DNA from: Paenibacillus sedimenti
GTDB taxonomy: Bacteria > Bacillota > Bacilli > Paenibacillales > NBRC-103111
Length of the DNA: 64,000 nt
Assembly: GCF_014534655.1 (NCBI RefSeq)
Contig: NZ_JACVVD010000010.1
Coordinates: forward strand, 62,001 to 126,000
Reading direction: 5' to 3'
The stretch's first letter is position 1. Each line of letters starts with the position of its first letter. Both the position numbers and the translations under genes were made by a program. This document shows positions 45,015 through 55,120 of the stretch, piece after piece. The notes under the pieces were generated by a model. That model made no database searches, was not told the origin of the DNA, and saw nothing but the letters and a program-made list of their open reading frames with translations.

Positions 45015-45044
45015 TATTCTAACATCAGAATAACATGTTGTAAA
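45015..45044 (-). promoter_or_regulatory. sigma-A promoter with overlapping palindrome before DUF3870-dpp-ykf
   Basis: TTTACA (45044-45039) and TAGAAT (45021-45016) are 17 bp apart on the minus strand. The -10 overlaps TATTCT-N6-AGAATA (45015-45032), a candidate repressor operator. It fits a regulated promoter for the murein-peptide operon. Confidence 0.6.
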
Positions 45045-45065
45045 TAACGAATCGCTATCCGAACA

Positions 45066-46220
45066 CTACTTCAAAACAGATACATGTAAAAGCTGGGCGA
45101 GCTCTTCCTCCGCCTCAAAATAAACGCCCTGCCCTTTTCTTTGGATAAGGCCGTTCATCACCAGAATGAGACCCCACCTCTCCTGTTTATGAAAGTACAT
45201 ATCGCTAAGCAGTCCATAAGCGTCGCCGGCATGTCCAATAAGCCGCTGTCCCGGAATCAGATCGTCCGTGATCTGGAATTGGAGACCGCTATTGCGAAAG
45301 AATCCTTCCGTCCGATGTCCCGCCCAGTGTGGTGTATGCATGAGATCAGCCGTTTCGGTTTGCAAGATCCGAGTCCTGTTCAAAGCGCCGCCGTTGGCAT
45401 GCGCCTCCATAAACCGGGTCAAATCGTTAACAGACGTCCGAAGTCCGCCTTGCGGGCTGAACAGCGCTCCATTCGTGCCAGGCACATAGCTGCTGTAATC
45501 AATGGGATCCGGCTTCCTTCCTCCGAAATCATCGGTGCCGACTGTAAACTGCCCGTCGGCCTCTGCATACTCGTACAGCGCAGCAATATCATCCATATTC
45601 GTGAAATCGCCGATATTAAAGCTTGTTTCGTTCATTCGGAGCGGTTCGAACAGATGCCGCTTGCAGTACACATCGAAGCGTTCCTCGGAAAGCTTCTCCA
45701 CAATCGTAGCCAGAATAATGGACCCAAGATTCGAGTATTCAAAATGGCTCGGATCCCCAGGCGGTCCTTCACCCCAGAGGCGGTCCGAATAATATGGCCC
45801 ATCCGGCAGCAGAATATCTGCAAGTCTGATCTTGGGCGGGTTCTCATTTCGCGAATCGACGACAAAACGAACATATTCGTCTTGAAGCCCCGAAGTATGG
45901 GTCATGATCTGTGAAAGCGTTACCGAAAAATCCGGGTGCTTCGGATTACGCACCCGGAAACCCAGTATTTCTCCCACATCCTGATCGATATGGCATAGCC
46001 CCTTTTCCACTAGCTGCATAACCGCCGTTGCGACCACCGTCTTGGATATGGAAGCGATCCGGAATACCGTATGCTCCGTCACAGGGATGCGCCTGGCGAT
46101 ATTCGCCCATCCATACCCTCCGTTCCATATCTGTTTCCCATCCTGTATCACGGAGGCTGCTAAACCAACAATCCGGTGCTTGTCCATCAGCTGCCGGATC
46201 CTTTCATCCAAAGCATTCAA
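45066..46220 (-). CDS. beta-lactamase-family serine hydrolase (class C/EstB-like)
   Basis: In this 384-aa protein the SxxK motif is SISK in FRIASISKTVV, the YxN motif is FEYSNLGS and the third motif is IGHAGDAYG (HxG type). This places it with esterases and D-peptide-processing hydrolases rather than true AmpC. No signal peptide is seen, so it acts inside the cell. A TTG at 46220 lies 6 nt after GGAGG; the longer ORF from 46262 has no site. Its closeness to the dpp-ykf genes hints at peptide processing, but it is in its own unit. Confidence 0.85.
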   Translation of the reverse strand: MNALDERIRQLMDKHRIVGLAASVIQDGKQIWNGGYGWANIARRIPVTEHTVFRIASISKTVVATAVMQLVEKGLCHIDQDVGEILGFRVRNPKHPDFSVTLSQIMTHTSGLQDEYVRFVVDSRNENPPKIRLADILLPDGPYYSDRLWGEGPPGDPSHFEYSNLGSIILATIVEKLSEERFDVYCKRHLFEPLRMNETSFNIGDFTNMDDIAALYEYAEADGQFTVGTDDFGGRKPDPIDYSSYVPGTNGALFSPQGGLRTSVNDLTRFMEAHANGGALNRTRILQTETADLMHTPHWAGHRTEGFFRNSGLQFQITDDLIPGQRLIGHAGDAYGLLSDMYFHKQERWGLILVMNGLIQRKGQGVYFEAEEELAQLLHVSVLK

Positions 46221-46345
46221 GGCGAGCCTCCTTCGTCCTGACTTTATGAAAGAATCGATCAATCTATATACATTATAATAAAGTCTATTCGTACTGTGTA
46301 GAATTATTTTACATTTATAGAAAAACGATGAATGAAAAATTCAGT

Positions 46346-46816
46346 CTATGCACTTTTCTCTTGTTCCAAAAAGTCTTCAATTTGTTTTTTATGGTGTTCG
46401 TCATGGTGTATGAAAATATGAACAAACTTCTTATATGTATAGTTCCGGTTGTCGATAGTGAATATCGTGGTGTCATCGTATTTTTCCTCTAGCAAATCGA
46501 GTAACTGCTTCCGCGTCTTAATGAGGTCATCAATAAGTGTATCTAAGGAATTATATGTTTGAGCATATACTGCGGCTTCCTGGTTATGTTTCTCAATATC
46601 CACGAAGAATAATTTAGCATCCTCCGCCATATTGGGAACCATCATTTCTAAACTGTTCTTATCCCAATACATAATGTGAGTTAAAACCTCCCTAAGAGAC
46701 CATTTCCCCGTAGATAACGGTTTCAACCATAGGTCTTTGTCGGTTTCCTTCAACTTCTCGACCCAAAGCAAAAAATCTGCAAACTGGTTCAATACTTTGT
46801 TTTGTTTAACAGCCAC
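46346..46816 (-). CDS. DinB/ClbS-like four-helix bundle protein
   Basis: The 156-aa protein has the DinB-superfamily layout: helix 1 QFADFLLWVEKL, KWSLREVLTHIMYWD with the first metal His, and HIFIHHDEHHKKQIEDFL with the later histidines. These are putative metalloenzymes, thiol transferases or toxin-resistance proteins. It sits alone, divergent from ywqB. Confidence 0.82.
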   Translation of the reverse strand: MAVKQNKVLNQFADFLLWVEKLKETDKDLWLKPLSTGKWSLREVLTHIMYWDKNSLEMMVPNMAEDAKLFFVDIEKHNQEAAVYAQTYNSLDTLIDDLIKTRKQLLDLLEEKYDDTTIFTIDNRNYTYKKFVHIFIHHDEHHKKQIEDFLEQEKSA

Positions 46817-46983
46817 GGCAATTCCCCCTCATTGATAATCTTAGGAATACCATACCATAAAATACCAATAAACACAAACAAGCGTTCCTATAAATACAAC
46901 CTCATCATATATCGTATTTTTATTCATACCGATCTATAATAGAGTGGATAGAATCCTTTAATTTTTAACAAGGAGCCTTCCAA

Positions 46984-48555
46984 ATGAGTGCTGTTCCCGC
47001 TTTAAACGATGAGCAATGGTCGAAGCTGCTCGAACAAGTAGCTAAAACTTATAATGAGGTTACCCTTAGCCGAGGGTTTAATTATTTTAAACAGCAGCGC
47101 GTAGAGACCCTGATCATTTCTGAGGATCGAGTGGTGCAAGCGAGGGTAACAGGATCTGAAGATTACAAGGTTACGTTACATTTAGACAAGCTCACGTCCA
47201 GTTCGTGTTCTTGTCCGGTCCAATCCTCCTGCAAGCATATGGCAGCGGTAATGATGGAGCTTGCCGACCGAATGGGTTACCCCGCTTCCCAGATTGTCAA
47301 TGCCAAGCATCATATCAGGCGGACGGCCACAGCGTCCTCTACGGGGTTTACACTCAAGCAATTACCGGATATGGATGTGTTCGGGTGGCAGGAGGCGTTG
47401 AACCAATATACGAACTACATCAAGCCCACCTATGATCAAGGCATTTACGCGGATGTGCTGCGTCATCAGGTGCAAGCGCTCCGCAAGGGAACGATTCCGT
47501 TTACGGATATCGACCGAATTTTCTTTGAGCTGCATCAGGAACTGTTCATTGTGCGAAAAATTAAAGAGCAGAACGCGCAGAACAGCATAAGCTCCTACAC
47601 TTCTTTTGCGCTATACCGGATCTACGATGAGATTCATGCCTGGTTAAAGCAGAAATCCGCCGAATTTAGTTCTATGTTTGCCGACGCCGGCGTGCGCCTC
47701 GGACAAACTTTAGCTTATTTAAGACAACAGATGGCTGAAGAATCCGGACAGAAGTATCTGGATTATGGTATTTATACGGCATTGTGGAAGCACTGGATAG
47801 CGCCCCAGCCCCAGCCTGAGGCTAACCACTGGGCATCGTTGGAAATTGACGCACTCGAGAAGCAGACAACAGATTCGCATACAACATCCCTCACAGCGGC
47901 AAAAGCCTTCCTGTACCTTCAGCAATCAAGGAACAGCGAAGCCTGGGCTGCTTTAGAAGCAAGCGGCAAAGTAAATAAGGTGCCAGTGAGTCTTTATCTG
48001 CCATTTCTTAGCCATCTTCACGACACTCGGAATTGGCCGGACTTGGTTGATTGGTTGATGAAATCTGCAACTTACTTTTATGGCCAGAGAACCAAGGAAC
48101 TGGATGCCTACATGGGGTACTGGAAGGAAGCCGCCGTACATTTCCCCGAAGCCGAGAATCAGATGTGGAAGGTTCTCGAGGAGATGCTGCCCCATTCATC
48201 CCGAATTATCGAGGAAGTGCTGTACGAGCAGCGAAAGTGGAAGCCATGGGTGGAAATGCAAATCCTTCACGGTCGCGATCCGCTTCACCACCGGGTCAGC
48301 GTCCTGCAGCCGATCGAGAAAGAAGCGCCGGATCTCCTGCTGCCTCTTTACCATCAAGCCATCGACCAATATGTCACCCAGAAAAACCGACATGACTACA
48401 AATTAGCGGTCAAGCTGCTGAAAAGACTGGAGAAAGTGTACAAAAAAATAAAACAAGCTGAGCGCTGGGATCGTTTCCTATCCGGCTTCATAGAGCGCTA
48501 CAGCAGGTTGCGGGCGCTGCAAGAGGAACTTAAGAAAGGAAAGCTGTTGGAATGA
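46984..48555 (+). CDS. ywqB: SWIM zinc-finger protein
   Basis: The 523-aa protein has an N-terminal SWIM motif CSCPVQSSCKHMAA (CxCx4-5CxH, about residue 80), a zinc-binding module for DNA or protein contacts. The rest is helical, without catalytic motifs. AAGGAG precedes the ATG. Its stop overlaps the SNF2 helicase start as ATGA. SWIM and SNF2 partners are adjacent in many bacilli (ywqB-ywqA), so it is probably a helicase accessory subunit. Confidence 0.88.
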   Translation: MSAVPALNDEQWSKLLEQVAKTYNEVTLSRGFNYFKQQRVETLIISEDRVVQARVTGSEDYKVTLHLDKLTSSSCSCPVQSSCKHMAAVMMELADRMGYPASQIVNAKHHIRRTATASSTGFTLKQLPDMDVFGWQEALNQYTNYIKPTYDQGIYADVLRHQVQALRKGTIPFTDIDRIFFELHQELFIVRKIKEQNAQNSISSYTSFALYRIYDEIHAWLKQKSAEFSSMFADAGVRLGQTLAYLRQQMAEESGQKYLDYGIYTALWKHWIAPQPQPEANHWASLEIDALEKQTTDSHTTSLTAAKAFLYLQQSRNSEAWAALEASGKVNKVPVSLYLPFLSHLHDTRNWPDLVDWLMKSATYFYGQRTKELDAYMGYWKEAAVHFPEAENQMWKVLEEMLPHSSRIIEEVLYEQRKWKPWVEMQILHGRDPLHHRVSVLQPIEKEAPDLLLPLYHQAIDQYVTQKNRHDYKLAVKLLKRLEKVYKKIKQAERWDRFLSGFIERYSRLRALQEELKKGKLLE

Positions 48556-51479
48556 GCACAAAATTGCATGACATGACTTTGCATGTGCTGCTAACGGATA
48601 GCGGAGATGCTTTGCTCTGGGGCTTACAGGATGGACGGGATGTCCCTGGCGATAAATTCAGGAAATTATTGTTCGCCTGGCACGAACCATCCTGCTACGG
48701 TACAACGCTGGAGCTGCAGCAGGCTGGAGAGCTGGCGGTAACGGTCCTGCCTCCGGAGATGGTGCTCCCCTTCTTCGCAGAACCGAACTTCATGGACGTC
48801 CTCCGGTGGGAGGGAGGAAATGAAGCCGTTAAGAGGTTACTTGATATAGCGCCGGTTCTTTATAGGGAAGCCCAAGCAGGTCGTTATGTACCAAGTTACC
48901 GCGCTTTCCGCAATGGGAAGCTGCAATGGACATGGGAGACCGGTTCCGAAAGCCTGGGAGAACTGGATTGGGATACGCTGAAAATAGGCGAAGAACTGTC
49001 TGGCTTGCATGCCGCTTTCTCCGCTGCCGTTTCCGCGAAGCACTACGCCGATGAAGCCGCCGTGGCGGATCTTCAGCGTGATTATCCCGCGCTGTTCCGA
49101 GGAGCACAGGCGGGAGGCACCTCTGCTGATGCACCGTTCACGGAGGAGGAATGGCTCGTAGCGCTTGGTTGGAAGCCGGATACCGCACCCTTCCGCCCTG
49201 CTTTGCAGCTGCTGGAGCCGGACGAAGAGCAGTACGATTGGCAGCTGCGGCTAGTGCTGCAAGATAAAAGCGATGGCACTGCGCTGATACCGATTCGCCT
49301 GGCTGCCGACGGCCAGGCTTCCGGCACATGGCCCAGCGATTGGAGCCCTTACATCCGGGAGCGTTCTCCCGGATGGGCGGCAAGGCTGGCCGCGTCACTG
49401 CCCGGCGAGAATAGCGGCGGCGAGCTCTTTGCCGAGCCGCTAAGCGACGAAGCGGCTTGGCGGTTCCTGACGACGGACAGCCGCGAGCTGCTGAGTGACG
49501 GCTGGAACGTCATGCTCCCCGGCTGGTGGGAGGCCGCCTCGAAGCGGAAGCCGCGCCTGCGCGCGAAGATTACGTCCGAAGCCGGAGGCCGAGGCCAGTC
49601 GCTGTTCGGGCTGAACGCCCTGGTCGACTTCGACTGGCGTATTGCCGTCGGCGATGCGGATCTCAGCGAAGCCGAGTTCGCCGAGCTGCTTAGCCGCAAA
49701 CAGCGGCTGATCCGCATCCGCGGGGAATGGGTCTACCTGGACCCTGCGCTGCTGGAGCAGATCCGGAGGCTCATGGAGAGCATTTGCCCGGAAGAAGGCT
49801 TGTCCTTGCAGGATGTCCTTCAGCTGCATTTGCTTAGTGTTGGGGACAGCGGGAAACCTCCGGCTCAGGGTAGTATATCCGCAGAAGATCCCGAAGACGA
49901 AGAAGAACGGATCAAGATGGAAGTTGAATTGAATAAGCATCTTTTAGCACTGCTGCGTCAGCTTGGACAACCGTCTGAATTAAAAGAATTGCCCGTGCCG
50001 GCCGGTCTGCGCGCAGAGCTGCGCGGTTATCAACGCGAGGGCTTTACGTGGCTGAGTTATCTGAGGAAATTCGGGCTTGGCGCCTGCTTGGCCGATGATA
50101 TGGGACTCGGCAAAACCGTTCAATTCATCACCTATTTACTGCATCACCGAGCAGAGTCCGAGTATCCTGCCCTGCTCGTTTGTCCCACTTCCGTGCTTGG
50201 CAACTGGCAGAAGGAGCTGGCCCGCTTTGCACCGGAATTGAAGGTCATGCTTCATTACGGGAAGGGGCGGTTAAGCGGAGAGGCGCTTGCTGCCGTTTTA
50301 AAAGAAACGGACGTTGTCATCACCTCTTACGCGACTGCGCTGTTGGATCAAGAGACCTTACAGGAAATCCAGTGGAGCTCCCTCTGTCTGGACGAAGCCC
50401 AGAACATCAAGAACGCGCAAAACAAACAATCCGCGGCCGTCCGCTCGCTCCAAGCCCGGCACCGCATTGCGCTGACCGGAACACCGATAGAAAACCGGTT
50501 GTCGGAGCTTTGGTCGATCTATGACTTCCTTAACCCCGGATACCTGGGGAACCAACGCGGGTTTCAGCACCGCTTCGCCAATCCCATCGAGAAGCATCAC
50601 GACGAGGAGCGCACGGCGCAGCTGCAAAAGCTCGTTAAGCCTTTCATGCTGCGGCGCAAAAAGAAAGATCCCGCTATTCAGCTGGATCTGCCGGACAAGC
50701 AGGAGATGAAGGTTTATATTAACCTGACCGCCGAGCAGGGAGCACTCTATGAGCAGACGGTTAAAGACCTCCTGGAACGCATGAAAGAGCTGGAGGGCAT
50801 CGAGCGAAAAGGCGCTATTCTCGCCGCGCTGACCAAACTGAAGCAGCTCTGCGATCACCCCGTGCTGCTGACAAAGGAAGCTGCACTGTCAGAGGAGGAG
50901 ACGCTGCTGTCCGAAGAACGCCGCGAATCGTTCATCACGCGGTCCGCGAAGCTGGAGCGGCTCGTTGCGATGGTCGACGAGCTTCGGGACGAGGGCGACT
51001 CCTGCCTGATCTTCACCCAGTATGTCGGCATGGGCCGCATGCTGGCCGACGTGCTGCAGGCGCAGCGGGGCGAGCCAGTGCTGTACCTGAACGGCAGCAC
51101 GCCCAAGGCGGAGCGCGACAAGATGATCGATACGTTTCAGTCGGCAGACGGAACTGGCCCCGGCATCTTTATTCTGTCGCTCAAAGCGGGCGGCGTCGGC
51201 CTCAACCTGACGGCGGCCAACCATGTGTTCCACTTCGACCGCTGGTGGAACCCGGCCGTCGAGAATCAGGCCACCGACCGCGCTTACCGGATGGGCCAGA
51301 AGCGCAACGTGCAGGTGCACAAGTTCATTTCGCTCGGCACCCTGGAGGAGAAGATCGACGAGATGCTGGAGAGCAAGATGAGCCTGAGCGAGAACGTGAT
51401 CTCCACCTCCGAGAGCTGGATTACGGAGCTTTCGAACGAGGAGCTGCGCGATTTGTTTGCGCTGCGGCAGGAATGGTGA
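48552..51479 (+). CDS. ywqA: SNF2-family DEAD/DEAH-box helicase
   Basis: The 975-aa protein has a SNF2_N-type N-terminal extension (about 1-480, including the 'SNF2 helicase associated' region). Motor motifs are CLADDMGLGKTVQF (I), LDEAQNIKN (II, DEAQ), LTGTPIENRLSELWSI (III) and, in the second lobe, NLTAANHVFHFDRWWNP and QATDRAYRMGQKRNVQ (V/VI). It would translocate on DNA to remodel protein-DNA complexes. GC content rises strongly around 49.0-51.4 kb compared with neighbours. It is coupled to ywqB. Confidence 0.94.
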   Translation: MSTKLHDMTLHVLLTDSGDALLWGLQDGRDVPGDKFRKLLFAWHEPSCYGTTLELQQAGELAVTVLPPEMVLPFFAEPNFMDVLRWEGGNEAVKRLLDIAPVLYREAQAGRYVPSYRAFRNGKLQWTWETGSESLGELDWDTLKIGEELSGLHAAFSAAVSAKHYADEAAVADLQRDYPALFRGAQAGGTSADAPFTEEEWLVALGWKPDTAPFRPALQLLEPDEEQYDWQLRLVLQDKSDGTALIPIRLAADGQASGTWPSDWSPYIRERSPGWAARLAASLPGENSGGELFAEPLSDEAAWRFLTTDSRELLSDGWNVMLPGWWEAASKRKPRLRAKITSEAGGRGQSLFGLNALVDFDWRIAVGDADLSEAEFAELLSRKQRLIRIRGEWVYLDPALLEQIRRLMESICPEEGLSLQDVLQLHLLSVGDSGKPPAQGSISAEDPEDEEERIKMEVELNKHLLALLRQLGQPSELKELPVPAGLRAELRGYQREGFTWLSYLRKFGLGACLADDMGLGKTVQFITYLLHHRAESEYPALLVCPTSVLGNWQKELARFAPELKVMLHYGKGRLSGEALAAVLKETDVVITSYATALLDQETLQEIQWSSLCLDEAQNIKNAQNKQSAAVRSLQARHRIALTGTPIENRLSELWSIYDFLNPGYLGNQRGFQHRFANPIEKHHDEERTAQLQKLVKPFMLRRKKKDPAIQLDLPDKQEMKVYINLTAEQGALYEQTVKDLLERMKELEGIERKGAILAALTKLKQLCDHPVLLTKEAALSEEETLLSEERRESFITRSAKLERLVAMVDELRDEGDSCLIFTQYVGMGRMLADVLQAQRGEPVLYLNGSTPKAERDKMIDTFQSADGTGPGIFILSLKAGGVGLNLTAANHVFHFDRWWNPAVENQATDRAYRMGQKRNVQVHKFISLGTLEEKIDEMLESKMSLSENVISTSESWITELSNEELRDLFALRQEW

Positions 51480-51489
51480 TCATACAGAA

Positions 51490-51521
51490 AATGGGTTGGG
51501 GACATTAGTCCTCAACCCATT
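51490..51521. terminator. terminator between convergent ywqA and the BcsB-like gene
   Basis: AATGGGTTGGGGA and TCCTCAACCCATT pair (13 bp, one mismatch) around a 6-nt loop. Moderate T-runs (CCATTTTC plus strand; TTTTC minus strand) serve both directions. Confidence 0.65.
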
Positions 51522-51535
51522 CCATTTTCATCCGT

Positions 51536-53821
51536 TTATCTACTTTTAGAGCGGCGGCGAAGCAAAATGACAAACCATATCAAACCGATCAGGAAAACAA
51601 CTCCAAAAAAACCAGTAACCCAGAGCAATGCGGTTGTTCGCTTATCAGTGCCAGCAGGTTTGGCTACCGTATTTGCCAGCTGTTCGCTCTTCATTTCAAA
51701 AGACAGAACTTCACCCGAATTACTCATTACCACAACTTGGCTTGATTTCTGCTCGTTATTCAGAAACTGGAGTAAATTCGCGTGTACAAATGTATTTGTT
51801 GCTTTTTTGTTTCCTTCTCCAGCTTGGAAGACGGCCATGACTCGCTCTTTATCCCAGATGGAGGGTTGAATCCAAGCGGCATATTCAGTTGTTTCATTGA
51901 TGATATTGAAATCGGCCAAATGAAATTGTCCCTTGTTGGGGTTCACCATCAATTGGTCTTTATAGCTTTGCAGCGAAACGAAAGAATTCGGATTTCCGAT
52001 CACAACCACGTTGCGATCTTTAAGCTTTTTATCCAGATCCGGATCCTGATCCCGGACAATGGTGATGGCTGAATCTTTTGAAGCCTGACTCGTCATATCC
52101 TTTGTCAGAACAGCGAACTGGCTCAACATCCCTTCATTAACGTCTTTAGGAAGAAGAAAAACAGTTCGATTAAGCCCTTGGTCTCCGACAAACGGGGCAG
52201 GCCAATATTTAAAGCTGGTCTCCTGCTGGACCTCATGAGGCAGCTGGATTGAGCTGTTTTTATCAATGAATATCCATTTGCCTGTGTTCGTTTTAGGGGC
52301 ACAAGCATTATATGTCTCATTCAAATGCGCCGTAAAAGAAATATTCAAAGTGCCCGTCTTGTTGTCTTTCAAATAAGGCGCGAGAGGTAAAGTAACCAGA
52401 TAACTGTCGTCTTCCTTTTTAGCTTTGAGTATTTCTTCAAGCGAGATTGTCTTTGGAATATCATTAATGATCACGGTTAATCCGGTATTCATGTTAGCCG
52501 CGGCAGCTTGGCCTATACTTGTGCTTTTGCTGCTCTTCTCATTCAAGGTATCGTTCTGTAATAGCGAAGAGATACCTACTTTTAATCTCAAATTGCTTTC
52601 GCCCGTCAACTTCCAGAATGAAGGAATGGAGTAAGTTATACGCTCAGAGCTTGATTTCATGCTATCCAGCGTTATATTGGTGTAGCCTAAGGATTCTAAG
52701 GTAACCGGCTTTTCTGCCGTTTGCGTATTAGCTGCCTTTGGCAGGTCATTTACAACCAATTGATTGCCGGCCAGTTGATCGACAAAATCTTTTTCAGTAA
52801 GCAAATGGATGTGGTCCTTAACGACTTTGGCGTCTGTTCCGGTCACAAGTAGTAATTGTCTAACATCATTGTTTTTTTGATCTTTTACGGCAAAAGTATC
52901 CAGACTCAACTGCTCGCTTTGAACCTGAATCTGATTATCCTGCATCATCTGTTTGACAGGCCCGCTCCAATCGCTCATCCCGCCGAGGGCGATAGCTGGA
53001 ATCAGATGATCCTTACGAATCCATTCGGATTCGGTCATGATCGGTGTCGGTCTTTTCGTTGCCGTTCTGGACGAAAAGTAGTTGGCGATCTGCAGCGCCG
53101 AAGAAATCAAATCCGCCGAAGGATGATCCGGAAGCAATACCGCCCCATACATTTCATCCTGGATGCTGGGTTCAACGAATGGAAATGGATAATTCTTCAA
53201 AGCATCATTCGTCGTCAGCGTTGTGTTTGTGTTAATAAAAATCGCGGAGGAACGATTGATTTTCAACCAATTCGCCGGATTTTCTTCATCACTGCATATC
53301 TCGTTCGAGACTGTACTATGTTTGACAATCGTAACGGAGTGGAAGCCTGGCGTTACATCATCACTTCCTAAGGGTATCCTGGTGATGAGGCGGGAGCTGG
53401 ATTCTCTCGTAAGAGGAATACTTTTTAGCGGCCTGCCATCGATCTGAACCGTTATGGTGGAGCTTCCTGGGAGGAGCAAATCCGAGTAACTGATATCCAG
53501 ATCGATGTAACTACCGTCACTAACGTCAGTCCTTGGGACGCTATAAAATAGTTGCTGTATACTGTCGACTTTCGTCATAGAAATATTATCATTCGTTAGC
53601 CGTGCCAAATACCCAGGGGATGCTGTAGATACATTGGAGCTAAAAGTGGCTAGCGATCCTTCCTTCAAATAAGTGGCTTGGATATCGATCTTTTTTGCAG
53701 CGGTTGAATCGACACCTTCGGCAGATACTCTGTAAAGGGGTTGTGCGGTAAGTTGTACGGCCAACAGGCTCAGACTGCTGTACAGAAATGTCTTACGAAA
53801 AAAACTCATTCGTATAAGCAC
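51536..53821 (-). CDS. BcsB-like cellulose synthase subunit (exopolysaccharide export)
   Basis: The 761-aa protein has an N-terminal signal peptide (about 1-35). Two tandem BcsB-type carbohydrate-binding/flavodoxin-like repeats follow (about 80-340 and 400-700). One C-terminal membrane helix (TALLWVTGFFGVVFLIGLIWFVILL) ends in RRRSKSR. BcsB caps the synthase channel outside the membrane and guides the growing glycan. It is the last gene of the exopolysaccharide cluster, 22 nt after the glycosyltransferase. Length and repeats match BcsB; sequence identity to known BcsB is probably low. Confidence 0.85.
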   Translation of the reverse strand: MLIRMSFFRKTFLYSSLSLLAVQLTAQPLYRVSAEGVDSTAAKKIDIQATYLKEGSLATFSSNVSTASPGYLARLTNDNISMTKVDSIQQLFYSVPRTDVSDGSYIDLDISYSDLLLPGSSTITVQIDGRPLKSIPLTRESSSRLITRIPLGSDDVTPGFHSVTIVKHSTVSNEICSDEENPANWLKINRSSAIFINTNTTLTTNDALKNYPFPFVEPSIQDEMYGAVLLPDHPSADLISSALQIANYFSSRTATKRPTPIMTESEWIRKDHLIPAIALGGMSDWSGPVKQMMQDNQIQVQSEQLSLDTFAVKDQKNNDVRQLLLVTGTDAKVVKDHIHLLTEKDFVDQLAGNQLVVNDLPKAANTQTAEKPVTLESLGYTNITLDSMKSSSERITYSIPSFWKLTGESNLRLKVGISSLLQNDTLNEKSSKSTSIGQAAAANMNTGLTVIINDIPKTISLEEILKAKKEDDSYLVTLPLAPYLKDNKTGTLNISFTAHLNETYNACAPKTNTGKWIFIDKNSSIQLPHEVQQETSFKYWPAPFVGDQGLNRTVFLLPKDVNEGMLSQFAVLTKDMTSQASKDSAITIVRDQDPDLDKKLKDRNVVVIGNPNSFVSLQSYKDQLMVNPNKGQFHLADFNIINETTEYAAWIQPSIWDKERVMAVFQAGEGNKKATNTFVHANLLQFLNNEQKSSQVVVMSNSGEVLSFEMKSEQLANTVAKPAGTDKRTTALLWVTGFFGVVFLIGLIWFVILLRRRSKSR

Positions 53822-53842
53822 CTTTCACAAAACGAATTATAA

Positions 53843-55120
53843 TTAGGAAGTCAAATTATCTTGCTTTCTCCCTTGTTGGTAGCGCTCTGTCTTATACCAC
53901 TTGGTTTCTTGCTTCAACAGAACACGCTTTAGTTCCAAGTACAAGGCGTAAAGGACAAGAAGTATCCAGAACTGTGAATAAGTAAAATACATAAGAGATA
54001 CAATTAAAAAGTTTTTTCCGTTTAGTTCTGTTTTTTCAATCCCCAAGGCAATCATCACTTCCGTGATATACAAGAAGTAAGCCAGAATCCAAAGAATGAT
54101 GGAGACCATTCCTACATTCAGTTGGAGGTCTACGAATAAATTAACAACAAACAAAGCGTCAGAAATGATAACTCCGAAGAAAAATAAAAAGTAAGTGAAA
54201 AAGAAGTAGATGAGATCGAATACGATGCTTTTTCTTTTAAGCGTAAACAGCTTAGCCATGAACTTCATCACAACATATTGGTTACCTCTCGCCCATCGCG
54301 TACGTTGCTTCCACCAAACTTTCCATGTTTCCGGTTCTTGCTCCCATGTAATGGCAGCCGGGAAGAAGCGGATGTGATAACCCATATTGTAAACGCGAAT
54401 CGTTAACTCTGTATCCTCCGCCAGTGCCTTTTCATCCCAGCCGCCCAGTTCTTCAATGATGCTTCGTCTTATGGCAAAATTGGTCCCGGGAATGGTTGCC
54501 ACACCGAACCAATTAAAGCGCCCTGCCTGAGCCATCCATTGGAAGCAGATCGTTTCGATATTGATGAAACGGGTCAGTAGAGTTTGAGCCGCATTCACAA
54601 CGCGAAACTTGCCAACAATGGCTCCCGCTTTGGGATCATTCAGCATGGCAAGTACTAAATAGTAAACAGCTTTGCGTTCCGGCGTATTGTCGGCATCATA
54701 GACGACGATGACTTCTCCAGTAGCATGTTTAAAGCCATGGTTTAAGGCACCCGACTTCCCGCCACCTATGTTGGGGGGGATGAGATGAACGACTTTTAAC
54801 TGCGGATAACGGCTGGCGTAGCTGTCAGCAATCTCTCCGGTTCGATCCTTGGAGTTATCATTGATCACAATAATCTCCAATAATTCAGTCGGATATTCCA
54901 GCTTTAGCATGGATTTGATCGTACGCTCGATCACGACTTCTTCGTTATGCGCGGGGATCAGAACACTGACCTTGGGTAATTTTTGTTTCTTTTTCTCCCA
55001 TTCCTGAATCGGACGCCGGTAGCGAAGATAATGCATGTATCCGCCCTGCATAAGGAACATGTGGTATAACAGCATCAGCCAAATGACAGTTAACGACGAG
55101 TAGAACAATAGATTAGCCAC
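53843..55120 (-). CDS. processive family 2 glycosyltransferase (BcsA/PgaC-like, PilZ-less)
   Basis: The 425-aa membrane synthase has one N-terminal membrane helix, a GT-A domain with INDNSKD (87-92), DADN (142-145), AEDTE (234-238) and QRTRW (272-276), the QxxRW signature of processive synthases. About four C-terminal helices follow. It lacks the PilZ domain by which BcsA senses c-di-GMP, so regulation must come from another subunit, presumably the degenerate GGDEF protein. It overlaps the DUF2334 gene by 8 nt. The polymer is not predictable. Sugar preference could be GlcNAc, ManNAc or Glc. Confidence 0.9.
   Translation of the reverse strand: MANLLFYSSLTVIWLMLLYHMFLMQGGYMHYLRYRRPIQEWEKKKQKLPKVSVLIPAHNEEVVIERTIKSMLKLEYPTELLEIIVINDNSKDRTGEIADSYASRYPQLKVVHLIPPNIGGGKSGALNHGFKHATGEVIVVYDADNTPERKAVYYLVLAMLNDPKAGAIVGKFRVVNAAQTLLTRFINIETICFQWMAQAGRFNWFGVATIPGTNFAIRRSIIEELGGWDEKALAEDTELTIRVYNMGYHIRFFPAAITWEQEPETWKVWWKQRTRWARGNQYVVMKFMAKLFTLKRKSIVFDLIYFFFTYFLFFFGVIISDALFVVNLFVDLQLNVGMVSIILWILAYFLYITEVMIALGIEKTELNGKNFLIVSLMYFTYSQFWILLVLYALYLELKRVLLKQETKWYKTERYQQGRKQDNLTS

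Noticed and set aside
46984..51479. SWIM-SNF2 pair as a phage-defence island
   Set aside because: The same pair is a housekeeping locus in bacilli (ywqBA) and no methylase, nuclease or other defence gene is adjacent.
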